Part shown: in pieces, positions 16,134-24,087 of the stretch | Position numbering within the stretch: the stretch's first letter is position 1 | Layout: each line of letters opens with the position of its first letter | Source of the DNA: Anderseniella sp. | GTDB taxonomy: Bacteria > Pseudomonadota > Alphaproteobacteria > Rhizobiales > Aestuariivirgaceae | DNA: 37,751 bases | NCBI GenBank assembly: GCA_030626025.1 | Contig: DAOUPT010000032.1 | Coordinates: 1 to 37,751, forward strand | Direction of reading: 5' to 3' | Notes under the pieces: generated by a model | Seen by the model: the letters and a program-made list of their open reading frames with translations, nothing else | Databases searched by the model: none | Told to the model about the DNA's origin: nothing | Position numbers and translations under genes: made by a program

Positions 16134-16514
16134 ATGAGTGTGACAAGTTTAGTTAAAAGGTTGTTGGCCGTTCTGGTGTTGCTGGGCATTGCACATAGTG
16201 TTGCCCACGCCGGACACAAGCGTTTTATGCCATCTGCAAATGGGGCTTATTCAATTGAGCGATCGGCAGTTTCATTCCAGCGAAAAAAACAGAGAATCAG
16301 CCAGAGAACCAGCCAGAGAACCAGATTGGCCCAGAGTTCGCGCCCAAGAATTTCACCATCAGCAGCGTTGCGGGCGGCTATGCGAACATCGCCAGGCAGT
16401 AAAGGCCTCGGGGTGCGCTATAATCGCGGTCGTCAAGGCTATATCGTAACGCTGAAAACCCGTGGTCGCGTCCGGCGTGTTTTTGTTGACGCCAGAACCG
16501 GCAGAGTAAGATAG
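16134..16514 (+). CDS. Small periplasmic PepSY-type protein, FeuN-like position
   Basis: A 126-residue basic protein with a signal peptide (RLLAVLVLLGIAHSVAHA, cleavage likely after Ala-His-Ala). The middle is Gln/Arg/Ser-rich and partly repeated. The last ~40 residues (VRYNRGRQGYIVTLKTRGRV then RRVFVDARTGRVR) have the PepSY look. AAAGGACG precedes ATG 16134. It lies 105 bases upstream of an OmpR-type regulator and kinase that read like FeuP/FeuQ. In Sinorhizobium meliloti a small periplasmic protein, FeuN, restrains the FeuQ sensor from the same position, so that role is a reasonable inference here. It may equally be another PepSY protein; sequence identity to FeuN was not tested. Confidence 0.75.
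   Translation: MSVTSLVKRLLAVLVLLGIAHSVAHAGHKRFMPSANGAYSIERSAVSFQRKKQRISQRTSQRTRLAQSSRPRISPSAALRAAMRTSPGSKGLGVRYNRGRQGYIVTLKTRGRVRRVFVDARTGRVR
16290..16325 (+). repeat. 12-bp in-frame tandem repeat, three copies
   Basis: CAGAGAATCAGC, CAGAGAACCAGC and CAGAGAACCAGA lie end to end inside the PepSY gene, encoding a repeated Gln-Arg-(Ile/Thr)-(Ser/Arg) unit in the linker between signal peptide and PepSY domain. The second and third copies differ only at the last base. Unit length is a multiple of three, so copy-number change keeps the frame. Confidence 0.85.
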
Positions 16515-16619
16515 TGATTTCGACCAACAATTATTCACAATATTTATATTTCCGGCTGACTTGTCGTTGCGATATGGCTATCATTGGCGCATTGGAAATA
16601 AAAACAGGAGTCTGGTCCG

Positions 16620-17291
16620 ATGCGTCTACTTGTTGTTGAAGACGACCCCGACCTAAATCGGCAGCTTTTTGACGCCCTGACCGATGCGGGATACGTGGTG
16701 GACAAGGCTCTTGATGGCGAAGAAGGTCACTTTCTGGGCGATACCGAACCTTATGATGCGGTCATTCTAGATCTTGGTTTGCCGATCATGGATGGTGTTT
16801 CAATTCTCGAACAATGGCGCCGCGATGGCCACAAAATGCCGGTATTAATTCTCACGGCCCGTGACCGCTGGAGCGACAAGGTCGCTGGTTTTGATGCAGG
16901 CGCTGATGATTATGTTTCCAAACCATTTCACATGGAAGAAGTGCTGGCCCGCATCAGGGCGCTTTTACGGCGCAATGCTGGCCATGCAACCAGCGAAATC
17001 GAATGTGGTCCCTTGATCGTTGATACCAAAAGTGCCCGCGCCACGATTGATGGCAAAGCCATAAAGCTGACATCACTTGAGTATCGCTTGCTGGCCTATC
17101 TCATGCACCACAAAGGCCGGGTTGTTTCACGCACTGAACTGGTAGAGCACCTTTATGATCAGGATTTTGACCGGGATTCAAACACCATTGAAGTTTTTGT
17201 CGGACGACTGCGTAAAAAACTGGGTGTTGATCTTCTTCGTACAGTAAGGGGCTTGGGATATTGTCTTTCTGAGCCCGATGATGCGGGTTAA
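16620..17291 (+). CDS. feuP: OmpR/PhoP-type response regulator, FeuP-like
   Basis: 223 residues: a receiver domain with acidic pocket Glu7/Asp8/Asp9, phosphorylation site Asp51 (VILDLGLP), Thr79 (LILTARD) and Lys101 (VSKPF), then a winged-helix DNA-binding domain ending in DSNTIEVFVGRLRKKLG...TVRGLGY. The text matches rhizobial PhoP/FeuP regulators closely by eye (EGHFLGDTEPYDAVILDL, ARDRWSDKVAG, YVSKPFHMEEVLAR). AGGAGT precedes ATG 16620, and the coding sequence overlaps the kinase gene by 14 bases. In S. meliloti FeuP controls cyclic glucan export; targets here are unknown. The symbol is an inference from resemblance and gene order. Confidence 0.9.
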   Translation: MRLLVVEDDPDLNRQLFDALTDAGYVVDKALDGEEGHFLGDTEPYDAVILDLGLPIMDGVSILEQWRRDGHKMPVLILTARDRWSDKVAGFDAGADDYVSKPFHMEEVLARIRALLRRNAGHATSEIECGPLIVDTKSARATIDGKAIKLTSLEYRLLAYLMHHKGRVVSRTELVEHLYDQDFDRDSNTIEVFVGRLRKKLGVDLLRTVRGLGYCLSEPDDAG

Positions 17292-18657
17292 TTCTCTTGC
17301 CTTCAGATTGACGGCTTCTGCCGCGGGCGTGAGTGTGGTTCTGCTGCTGGTTGCCGGTCTGTTGCTAATCAACTTGTTTACCACAGCGGTTGAGCGCAAT
17401 TTTGATGCCCGCTTGCAAGCGGTCCTTGATGGTTTGTTGGCAAATGTTGAAATAAACCAGAACAGGCAACTCACAATACAGGGTGAAATTTCCGATACCC
17501 GCTTTCGGTTGCCTTTGTCAGGCTGGTACTGGCAGGTGACATCGGCAGGCACGGCAACGAGAAAAGGACTTTTTTCGCCATCACTGCTCGACAACCGGTT
17601 AAAGCCCTCAAAAACTGTCCTGTCGAAACGCGACTCTTCTGATATTGCCCGGTTTTTTCTCGTTGATTCAAACAATACCCGCTTGCGGGTCATTGAGCAG
17701 CGTTTCACCCTGTTTGGCGGCGAAAAGCATTATTCCTTTATTGTTGCCGGTAACTTTGATGAGCTAGAGCAGGAAATTGCCGCTTTTACTGGCACGCTGA
17801 TTATTGTTCTTGGCTTGCTTGGTGTCGGTCTTTTGGCCGCCCTGATGGTTCAGGTCCGCTATGGCCTTAAACCCCTGCGGCACCTCCGGCGGGAATTAAG
17901 TCAAATCCGGCGTGGCAACAGCGAGCATATTGACGGTGAATTTCCTGTTGAAATTATGCCGGTTGCTGATGAGTTGAATTTGTTGATAAATGCCAATACC
18001 GAAGTTGTCGAACGAGCCCGTACCCAAGTGGGCAACCTTGCTCACGCGCTCAAAACACCCCTAAGTGTTTTGGCCAATGAGGCACGGCTCAATCAAGGCA
18101 AATTGGCAAACAAGGTCGGCGAACAAACCGAAGTCATGCGGACACAAGTAGAGCTATATCTGGACCGGGCAAGACGGGCTGCCAGGGCACATTCCATTGG
18201 CGCTGCCACAGATATCAAACAGGCTTGCGATGGTCTGGCTAAAATTCTGATGCGGATAAATATGGACCGCGGGTTGCTGATTGACGTTGAGTGTCCGGCT
18301 GAATTGAAGTTTCGCGGTGAAAAGCAGGATTTCGAGGAAATGCTCGGCAATTTGATGGAAAACGCCTCAAAATGGGCTGATAGAGAAATACAGGTAACAG
18401 CCAGGGCTGTTAGCGCCAAAAGTGCTGATGAGCGAAATTGGTTGACGGTTTCGGTCGGTGATGACGGACCGGGCCTGCCGTCTGAAACTCGTCAGGAGGC
18501 CCTGATCAGGGGGCGTCGTCTGGATGAAACCAAGCCGGGAACAGGTTTGGGCCTGTCAATCGTTGCCGAAACCGCCGCCATGTATGACGGGACAATCAAG
18601 CTCAATGAATCTGAACTTGGCGGCTTGTTGGTGACCCTAAAACTGCCTTCAGTGTGA
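17278..18657 (+). CDS. feuQ: Sensor histidine kinase, FeuQ/PhoQ-like
   Basis: 459 residues. Two membrane spans (AAGVSVVLLLVAGLLLINLF near residues 14-33 and TLIIVLGLLGVGLLAALMV near 175-195) enclose a periplasmic sensor of about 140 residues. Then come a linker, the H-box NLAHALKTPLSVL with His256, and an ATPase domain with NLMENASKWA (N box), DDGPGLP (G1) and GTGLGLS (G2). The ALKTPLSVL form of the H-box is that of the PhoQ/FeuQ group. ATG 17278 and ATG 17281 are adjacent and both overlap the regulator gene. The small periplasmic protein two genes upstream is a candidate modulator of its sensor domain. Confidence 0.9.
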   Translation: MMRVNSLAFRLTASAAGVSVVLLLVAGLLLINLFTTAVERNFDARLQAVLDGLLANVEINQNRQLTIQGEISDTRFRLPLSGWYWQVTSAGTATRKGLFSPSLLDNRLKPSKTVLSKRDSSDIARFFLVDSNNTRLRVIEQRFTLFGGEKHYSFIVAGNFDELEQEIAAFTGTLIIVLGLLGVGLLAALMVQVRYGLKPLRHLRRELSQIRRGNSEHIDGEFPVEIMPVADELNLLINANTEVVERARTQVGNLAHALKTPLSVLANEARLNQGKLANKVGEQTEVMRTQVELYLDRARRAARAHSIGAATDIKQACDGLAKILMRINMDRGLLIDVECPAELKFRGEKQDFEEMLGNLMENASKWADREIQVTARAVSAKSADERNWLTVSVGDDGPGLPSETRQEALIRGRRLDETKPGTGLGLSIVAETAAMYDGTIKLNESELGGLLVTLKLPSV

Positions 18658-18946
18658 CTGAAAACGTTGTGTTCAAAAAAAGAATGGACAAATTATCTTG
18701 ATTTTTTTTAAAAAAGCACCAGCTAGAGCCTATATAACTACTTGACAGTTGCAGTTGCTTTTGTTCCAGTGTATGTGTGCATATAAATAGCAACGTATTG
18801 AAAACCGGGCGGATTTTGCAATTGTGGTTAGGTAAAGATTAGAAGTATCAACCACAACGAGCAAAAATCAAAATTTTTTAGTTGAAGAGATCGATAGACT
18901 GTCGTCTGCAAATTGCCCCCGGTCGCAGCCGGTAGTCTTGTCGAGG
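18658..18946. other. Noncoding stretch between kinase and regulator genes; candidate structured RNA
   Basis: No convincing coding frame. AT-rich near the kinase end (T-run then A-run at 18702-18716). A TTGACA hexamer lies at 18742-18747 without a good -10 box at 17 bases; TATAAA at 18782-18787 is another weak candidate. An 8-bp inverted repeat TTGTGGTT (18822-18829) and AACCACAA (18850-18857) encloses 20 bases. A short CCGG/CCGG stem (18919-18922 with 18929-18932) follows. The stretch runs into a strong + strand terminator at 18947. It could be the long 3' end of the kinase message or a separate small RNA. Confidence 0.4.
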
Positions 18947-18980
18947 GGAGCGGATTCATTAGAATCCGCTCCTTTTATTT
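18947..18980 (+). terminator. Strong rho-independent terminator, + strand
   Basis: A perfect 11-bp stem GGAGCGGATTC (18947-18957) with GAATCCGCTCC (18962-18972), loop ATTA, followed by TTTTATTT. The T-run is on the + strand side, so it ends rightward transcription; on the minus strand the hairpin lacks a U-tract but lies just after the stop of the GlxA-type regulator and may help there too. Confidence 0.85.
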
Positions 18981-19964
18981 TTCCTTTGATGCATCCAGAA
19001 CCGGCACACCTCTTTCGCGGTAAGGTGTGCGGCCGTAAAATGCCCGATAGCATTTTGAAAAATGCGATGGCGATGAAAAACCGCAAGCCAGTGCAACATT
19101 GATAACCGACATGTCGGTTTGCAGCAGTAGCGATCGGGCTTTCTTTAATCGCATTTCCAGATAATACCGTTTTGGTGACCGGTCGAGATAGCGCCGGAAC
19201 AGTCTTTCCAGCTGACGGGCTGACAACCCGGCCTGCTTGGCCAGAAAACTTGGAGAATATGGCTCTTCCAGATTTTGTTCCATTTGCTCGATAATTTTTA
19301 CCAGCTTGGGGTGCCGTGCACCGATTCGGGCAGGCAAAGACATACGCTGGCTTTCACTGAAGTGCCGGATAGGTGAATGCAGAATGCTTTCAGCCACACT
19401 GGCCGCCAGATCCTGGCCATGCTGACTGCCAACCAGGGTCAGCATCATGTCCAGAGAAGAAGTACCTCCCGCACAGGTAAAACGGTCCCGGTCAATATCA
19501 AACAAATGGCCGGTAACATTAATTTCGGGAAAGTTTTCAACAAACCCAGGAATGTTGTTCCAGTGGATTGTACATCTGTAATCATCCAGCAAACCGGCTG
19601 CTGCCAGTATGTGACTGCCGGTACACATAGCGCCGATATTGGCTCCTCTGCGTGACGCGGTGCGTAACCAGTTTACGATCGGCTTGAATACATATTTGTG
19701 GACATTTGTTCCGCCACAAACGATCACATCAGCCCGTGGGTGTATACCTTCAAGGTTTGAATCAACCTTTGAGACAAGGCCGCTTGAACTGATTATCTCG
19801 TTGCCATCGACCGTATGAGTGGACCATTCATAAAGCTTTACATTTGATTGCCGGTTGGCCAGCCGTAACGGCTCAATCGCCGAAGTAAACGGCATCAGGG
19901 TAAATTCCGGTACCAGAATAAAGGCAACCCTGTGAGGTAATTCCTGGGGCTTTTCACCAAACAT
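18975..19964 (-). CDS. GlxA/GbdR-type AraC family transcriptional regulator
   Basis: 329 residues: an N-terminal DJ-1/PfpI (class I glutamine amidotransferase-like) domain (RVAFILVPEFTLMPFTSAIE, VIVCGGTNVH, GAMCTGSHILAAAGLLD with the nucleophile-elbow Cys, HWNN) and a C-terminal AraC double helix-turn-helix (FLAKQAGLSARQLERLFRR and VALACGFSSPSHFSKCYRA). Regulators of this group, such as GbdR and SouR of Pseudomonas, activate glycine betaine, dimethylglycine and sarcosine catabolism. The gene lies immediately downstream of soxBDAG on the same strand with a 107-base gap, so it is the likely activator of that operon. Ligand is inferred from context. Confidence 0.9.
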   Translation of the reverse strand: MFGEKPQELPHRVAFILVPEFTLMPFTSAIEPLRLANRQSNVKLYEWSTHTVDGNEIISSSGLVSKVDSNLEGIHPRADVIVCGGTNVHKYVFKPIVNWLRTASRRGANIGAMCTGSHILAAAGLLDDYRCTIHWNNIPGFVENFPEINVTGHLFDIDRDRFTCAGGTSSLDMMLTLVGSQHGQDLAASVAESILHSPIRHFSESQRMSLPARIGARHPKLVKIIEQMEQNLEEPYSPSFLAKQAGLSARQLERLFRRYLDRSPKRYYLEMRLKKARSLLLQTDMSVINVALACGFSSPSHFSKCYRAFYGRTPYRERGVPVLDASKEK

Positions 19965-19984
19965 ACACCAACTCCAAAATCAGA

Positions 19985-20002
19985 TTGAGTCGGCAAACTC
20001 AA
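19985..20002. promoter_or_regulatory. Inverted repeat upstream of the GlxA-type regulator gene
   Basis: TTGAGT (19985-19990) and ACTCAA (19997-20002) are perfect inverted arms around 6 bases, 21-38 bases upstream of the regulator's ATG. It could be an operator or a small hairpin in the leader. No promoter boxes were recognised with confidence. Confidence 0.3.
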
Positions 20003-20071
20003 ACCTGCATCGAAAACCACGCATCGCACTTTTTTGTTGGTGAATCTACTAAAAAGTTATGGCTGCCAAGA

Positions 20072-20680
20072 TTAAACAGAAGCAATCGATTGATTAGCAA
20101 ACAGGCTTAGCCTGGATTGTTTTGTCGAGGTCGCAGCCAGCCAGTCCCACGCGTATTGCGCATAGGAGCGAAAGACATACAAATCGATAATTTCCGGGTC
20201 GCTGGAAACCACATGTATCATTGCCGCCAGTTCAGCAAAGCGCAAACGCCGTACGTAACCGTCGGTATATTCTGATGCTAATAAATCAACCGGCGCGCCT
20301 TTCATCAGAACTTCTTTTGCCCCCTGACCCTCAAGGCGAATAATCGAGCGCGCATCGCTGACATCTACCGCCAGAGAGTGAATGCCTGCCAGTGCTGTTT
20401 GCAAACCATTGGCTAAATGTGCGCCTTTCGCGCGTGGGCAGGTTATCAGCCACTGGTCCGGCGACAACCACAGGGCTGTAACCTCTCCTTTGTTAACTGA
20501 TTGTCGTGGTTGAGCTGGCAAAGAAATCCCCAGAACCTTTTTGGTGGCAGCGACAAATTTCTTGTCCTTAATATCCCCGCGCAAATCAATCATGCCGCGG
20601 TCATCAATTGCTGACACGGAAATAGAACCATCAATTGCTTTTGCACCGGCCAACCCGCCGCGAAATACTGGATCAGACAT
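20072..20680 (-). CDS. soxG: Sarcosine oxidase gamma subunit
   Basis: 202 residues, usual for SoxG, the smallest-but-one subunit of heterotetrameric sarcosine oxidase; it has a GcvT-like fold and braces the complex. Signatures are GDIKDKKFVAATKKVLGI, VTALWLSPDQWLITCPRA, SLAVDVSDARSIIRLEGQGA, MKGAPVDL and the final FRSYAQYAWDWL. The frame is open further upstream into soxA, but ATG 20680 follows GGAAGGAGC and overlaps the soxA end by 8 bases, so I chose it. Last gene of soxBDAG. Confidence 0.93.
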   Translation of the reverse strand: MSDPVFRGGLAGAKAIDGSISVSAIDDRGMIDLRGDIKDKKFVAATKKVLGISLPAQPRQSVNKGEVTALWLSPDQWLITCPRAKGAHLANGLQTALAGIHSLAVDVSDARSIIRLEGQGAKEVLMKGAPVDLLASEYTDGYVRRLRFAELAAMIHVVSSDPEIIDLYVFRSYAQYAWDWLAATSTKQSRLSLFANQSIASV

Positions 20681-23672
20681 TTTGTCGTGCTCCTTCCTTG
20701 TCATAAAACACCGGATCAACGATTTCCGCTTCAATGACTTTGTCAGCCAGCGGGAATGAAATTTTCTCACCCATCCGCTCACTGCCGTTTTTGACCAGCG
20801 CCATGGCGATAGAACGTTTCAGGGTCGGGCTCCAATAGGACGAGGTCACATGGCCGGTCAGCTTGCCGCTTTCAACCGCCGGTGCACCATCGGGCAGTAC
20901 TTCATTGGGATCGGTCGTTGCCAGTCCTACCAATTGCTTGCGGCCCGGTTCGGTCAAAAAGGCCTGTTCGAGTGACCGCTTGCCGATATAGTCGGGTTTT
21001 TTCTTCGAAACAGCCCAACTCATGCCCACATCATGAGGCGTGACGGTGCCATCGGTTTCATCCCCCACCACGATAAAGCCTTTCTCGGCCCGCAGAACGT
21101 GCAAAGCTTCGGTGCCATAGGGCGCGATGCCAAACTCTTTACCCGCCTCAAGTATTTTGTCCCACAAATCCTGACCATAATTGGCCGGTGTGGCGACCTC
21201 AAATGACAGTTCGCCGGAAAAGCTAATCCGGAACAAACGAACCGGAAAGCCTGCGATGTCGCCGGTTGCCATCGCCATGAACGGCAGGGCCTCATGGCTC
21301 AGGTCAATATCACTGCCCAGTTTTTCCAGTACCTTGCGGGCATTTGGACCGGCAATGGCAAATTGCGACCATTGCTCAGTGACCGGTGTCACGTAGACTT
21401 TCAAATCATACCATTCCGTCTGCAACCATTCTTCCAGCCACGCGGCAATCCGGTCGGCACCGCCCGAGGTGGTATGCATCAGATAATGGTCATCGGCCAG
21501 CTTGGCTGTCACCCCGTCATCCATTAAAAAGCCCATCTCGTTCATCATCAGCCCGTAGCGGCATTTACCGGTTTTCAGGCCTGCGAACATATTGGTGTAC
21601 ATACGATTGAGAAACTCACCTGCATCAGGGCCCTTGATTTCAATCTTGCCCAATGTTGAGGCATCAAGAATGCCGACATTATTGCGAACGTTCAAAATTT
21701 CGCGATTGATCGCATCCTGCTGGCTTTCACCACCTTGTGGATAACAATAAGGTCGACGCCAGTCACCGACCGGCTCCATCACGCTGGTTTGCGAAGTGTG
21801 CCAGTCATAAACCGCAGTGCGGCGGATAACGTGAAACAGTTTGCCGCGCTGTGTTCCGGCAATCGCGCCAAACGAAAACGGCGTATAGGGCGGACGAAAA
21901 GTTGTTGTGCCAACCTCGGGAACCGCCTTGCCGGTTGCCTCGGCAATAATCCCCATGCCCGGCACATTCGAGTTTTTACCCTGATCGGTTGCCATGCCAA
22001 GCGTTGTATAGCGCTTGGTGTGCTCGACCGATTCATAACCCTCGCGCTGGGCCAGTTCCAGATCAGCCGCGGTTACATCATTCTGCAAATCAATAAAGTG
22101 CTTGTTGCCTTCATTGTATTTGCCGGTCGCTGGTGAAAACCACATGGGCTCAACAGGGGCCTGCTTGCGCACCACCACTCTCGGTTTTTTGAGTCTGGCT
22201 TTGCCACCCGCTTTCTCACCAGCCGCATAACCTTCCTTAAGACATCCGGCCAGATCCATCGTTCCGTTGGCACTGCCAACAATGGCAATATCATCATCGT
22301 GCGACTTGGGCTTAAAGCAAGCCAGCGTGTCGTCCCATTGCAGTTTGCCACCATTGTGACACCACAGATGGGCAACCGGGTTCCAGCCGCCTGACACCGC
22401 GATAAAGTCAGCAGGAACAGTAATCTCGTTCACGACCCTGCCACGGCCCTTCACATAAGGGGCGATCTTGACCGCATCAATCTGCTTGCCACCGGCGCTG
22501 GTTTCAACACCGGCAACCGCATGGCCAAACATCGTTTCAATTCCGGCATCCTGTGCTGCCGTAATAATCTCACTTTGCGGATTTTCACGAACATCAACAA
22601 TTCGGGCAATGCCAACTCCTGACCTTTTCAGGCTAAGAGCCGTGATATAGGCATCGTCATTGTTGGCAAAGATCAATCCCATCAAACCCGGTGCAACGCC
22701 ATAGCGCTCAACCAGAGTCCGGGCTGCTGATGATAACATCACGCCAGGCCGGTCATTGTTGGCAAAAGTCATGGTTCGCTCACTGGCTCCGCTGGCCAAT
22801 ATCACCTTGCCGGCCCGCACTTTCCACAAACGATGCCGTGGCGCACCGGCTGCCGCCAGTGCCGGATTATGATCGGTCAACCGTTCGAAAATCATCAGAT
22901 AATTATGATGATAATGCCCGATTACCGTTGCCCGTGTCATCACATGAACATTGTCTGCTGCGGTCAGTGAGGCTGCCTGTTCGCGCACCCAGTCAAGCTG
23001 TGATTTGCCATCAATCAACTCGTTGGAAATGTCGGCGATACCACCAAGGCGCGGTGTTTCATCGCAAATCATCACCCGCTTGCCATTGGCTGCCGCCGCC
23101 TGGGCCGCTGCCAATCCGGCCACACCTCCACCGACAACTAAAACGTCACAATGTACATGCACCTGCTCATAGCTGTCAGGGTCTACCCCATCGGGTGCCA
23201 CGCCAAGTCCGGCTGCATTGCGGATGACAGGCTCATAAACTTTGTGCCAAAAGGTTTTCGGCCACATAAAGGTCTTGTAGTAAAACCCGGACGGAAACAG
23301 CCGTGACATATGGTTGTTGATAATCCCGACATCAAAATCAAGGCTTGGCCAGCGGTTCTGACTAACCGAAGTCATGCCGTCAAACAGCTCAACCTGCGTT
23401 GCCCGCAAATTCGGCTCGCGGCGCGAACCGGTGCCAACACCGACCAGCGCATTGGGTTCTTCCGATCCCATGGTGATCAGGCCGCGCGGGCGGTGATACT
23501 TAAAGCTACGGCCCATAACCCGCCGACCGTTCGCCATAACCGCACTGGCCAGCGTATCACCGGCATAACCGGTCATTTTCTTGCCATCAAATGTAAAAGA
23601 CAGCGGTTTGCTGCGATCTAAAAGCCGTCCCGCGCCACTATCATCAGGCAATCTGTAAGGTTTGCCGGTCAT
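20673..23672 (-). CDS. soxA: Sarcosine oxidase alpha subunit
   Basis: 999 residues, the normal SoxA size. The N-terminus (LSFTFDGKKMTGYAGDTLAS) is a ferredoxin-like domain without cluster-binding cysteines. The dinucleotide-binding motif VLVVGGGVAGLAAAQAAA lies near residue 180, and ILASGASERTMTFANNDRPG follows. The C-terminal third (from about residue 610) is a GcvT-like folate domain with GILDASTLGKIEIKGPDA and FRISFSGELSFEVATP. The enzyme oxidises sarcosine to glycine and H2O2 and, with tetrahydrofolate, forms 5,10-methylene-THF; it acts in the cytoplasm. It overlaps soxD by 4 bases and soxG by 8. Confidence 0.96.
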   Translation of the reverse strand: MTGKPYRLPDDSGAGRLLDRSKPLSFTFDGKKMTGYAGDTLASAVMANGRRVMGRSFKYHRPRGLITMGSEEPNALVGVGTGSRREPNLRATQVELFDGMTSVSQNRWPSLDFDVGIINNHMSRLFPSGFYYKTFMWPKTFWHKVYEPVIRNAAGLGVAPDGVDPDSYEQVHVHCDVLVVGGGVAGLAAAQAAAANGKRVMICDETPRLGGIADISNELIDGKSQLDWVREQAASLTAADNVHVMTRATVIGHYHHNYLMIFERLTDHNPALAAAGAPRHRLWKVRAGKVILASGASERTMTFANNDRPGVMLSSAARTLVERYGVAPGLMGLIFANNDDAYITALSLKRSGVGIARIVDVRENPQSEIITAAQDAGIETMFGHAVAGVETSAGGKQIDAVKIAPYVKGRGRVVNEITVPADFIAVSGGWNPVAHLWCHNGGKLQWDDTLACFKPKSHDDDIAIVGSANGTMDLAGCLKEGYAAGEKAGGKARLKKPRVVVRKQAPVEPMWFSPATGKYNEGNKHFIDLQNDVTAADLELAQREGYESVEHTKRYTTLGMATDQGKNSNVPGMGIIAEATGKAVPEVGTTTFRPPYTPFSFGAIAGTQRGKLFHVIRRTAVYDWHTSQTSVMEPVGDWRRPYCYPQGGESQQDAINREILNVRNNVGILDASTLGKIEIKGPDAGEFLNRMYTNMFAGLKTGKCRYGLMMNEMGFLMDDGVTAKLADDHYLMHTTSGGADRIAAWLEEWLQTEWYDLKVYVTPVTEQWSQFAIAGPNARKVLEKLGSDIDLSHEALPFMAMATGDIAGFPVRLFRISFSGELSFEVATPANYGQDLWDKILEAGKEFGIAPYGTEALHVLRAEKGFIVVGDETDGTVTPHDVGMSWAVSKKKPDYIGKRSLEQAFLTEPGRKQLVGLATTDPNEVLPDGAPAVESGKLTGHVTSSYWSPTLKRSIAMALVKNGSERMGEKISFPLADKVIEAEIVDPVFYDKEGARQNV

Positions 23673-24013
23673 TTCGTCACCATTTTATCTTTAAAATATT
23701 CCGCCCATGAGCCGGTTGCAGCTTTCATCAGCTCAACCGGTGGCAACTCGCGAATGCTGTAATAGGCTTTAAACTCATTGGTTACCGTATCCCGCGCCGC
23801 ATGAAACCACTTTCCGCAACCACGATCACAGCGCCAGCGTTCAAAGTGCAGGCCCTTGGGGTTATGGCGCATGAACAGGTAATCACGCTGTGCTTCATCG
23901 CTGATATTGGCCGGATTATCGGTTGCCGGACGGGTAATGTGGGCTTGCCCGCCACCATGAAAATCACCTTCTTCACCAACAACACCGCAGACCGGACATT
24001 TAATTTCTAACAT
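23669..24013 (-). CDS. soxD: Sarcosine oxidase delta subunit
   Basis: 114 residues. SoxD is a small zinc-binding subunit; here the N-terminal IKCPVCGVVGEEGDFHGGGQAH pattern and the FERWRCDRGCGKWFH pattern supply the metal ligands (Cys6, Cys9 and a downstream Cys/His set). DYLFMRHNPKGLH is the diagnostic family motif. ATG 23672 of soxA overlaps its TGA stop, so the two are coupled. The gap to soxB is 74 bases. Confidence 0.95.
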   Translation of the reverse strand: MLEIKCPVCGVVGEEGDFHGGGQAHITRPATDNPANISDEAQRDYLFMRHNPKGLHFERWRCDRGCGKWFHAARDTVTNEFKAYYSIRELPPVELMKAATGSWAEYFKDKMVTK

Positions 24014-24087
24014 TTTTCATTTCCTCCATTGTCCCGATCGTGAAAACCAGCTTGTTGGTTTTTGCGTGAATCGGCACAATTCTTAAA

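Noticed and set aside
18675-18716. A/T-rich inverted stretch after the kinase gene as its terminator
   Set aside because: The potential stem is A-T only and interrupted; not comparable with the clear terminator at 18947.
20072-20782. soxG starting at 20782 as the longest frame suggests
   Set aside because: That start lies deep in soxA and adds residues absent from the family; the ATG at 20680 has a strong ribosome binding site and the expected length.
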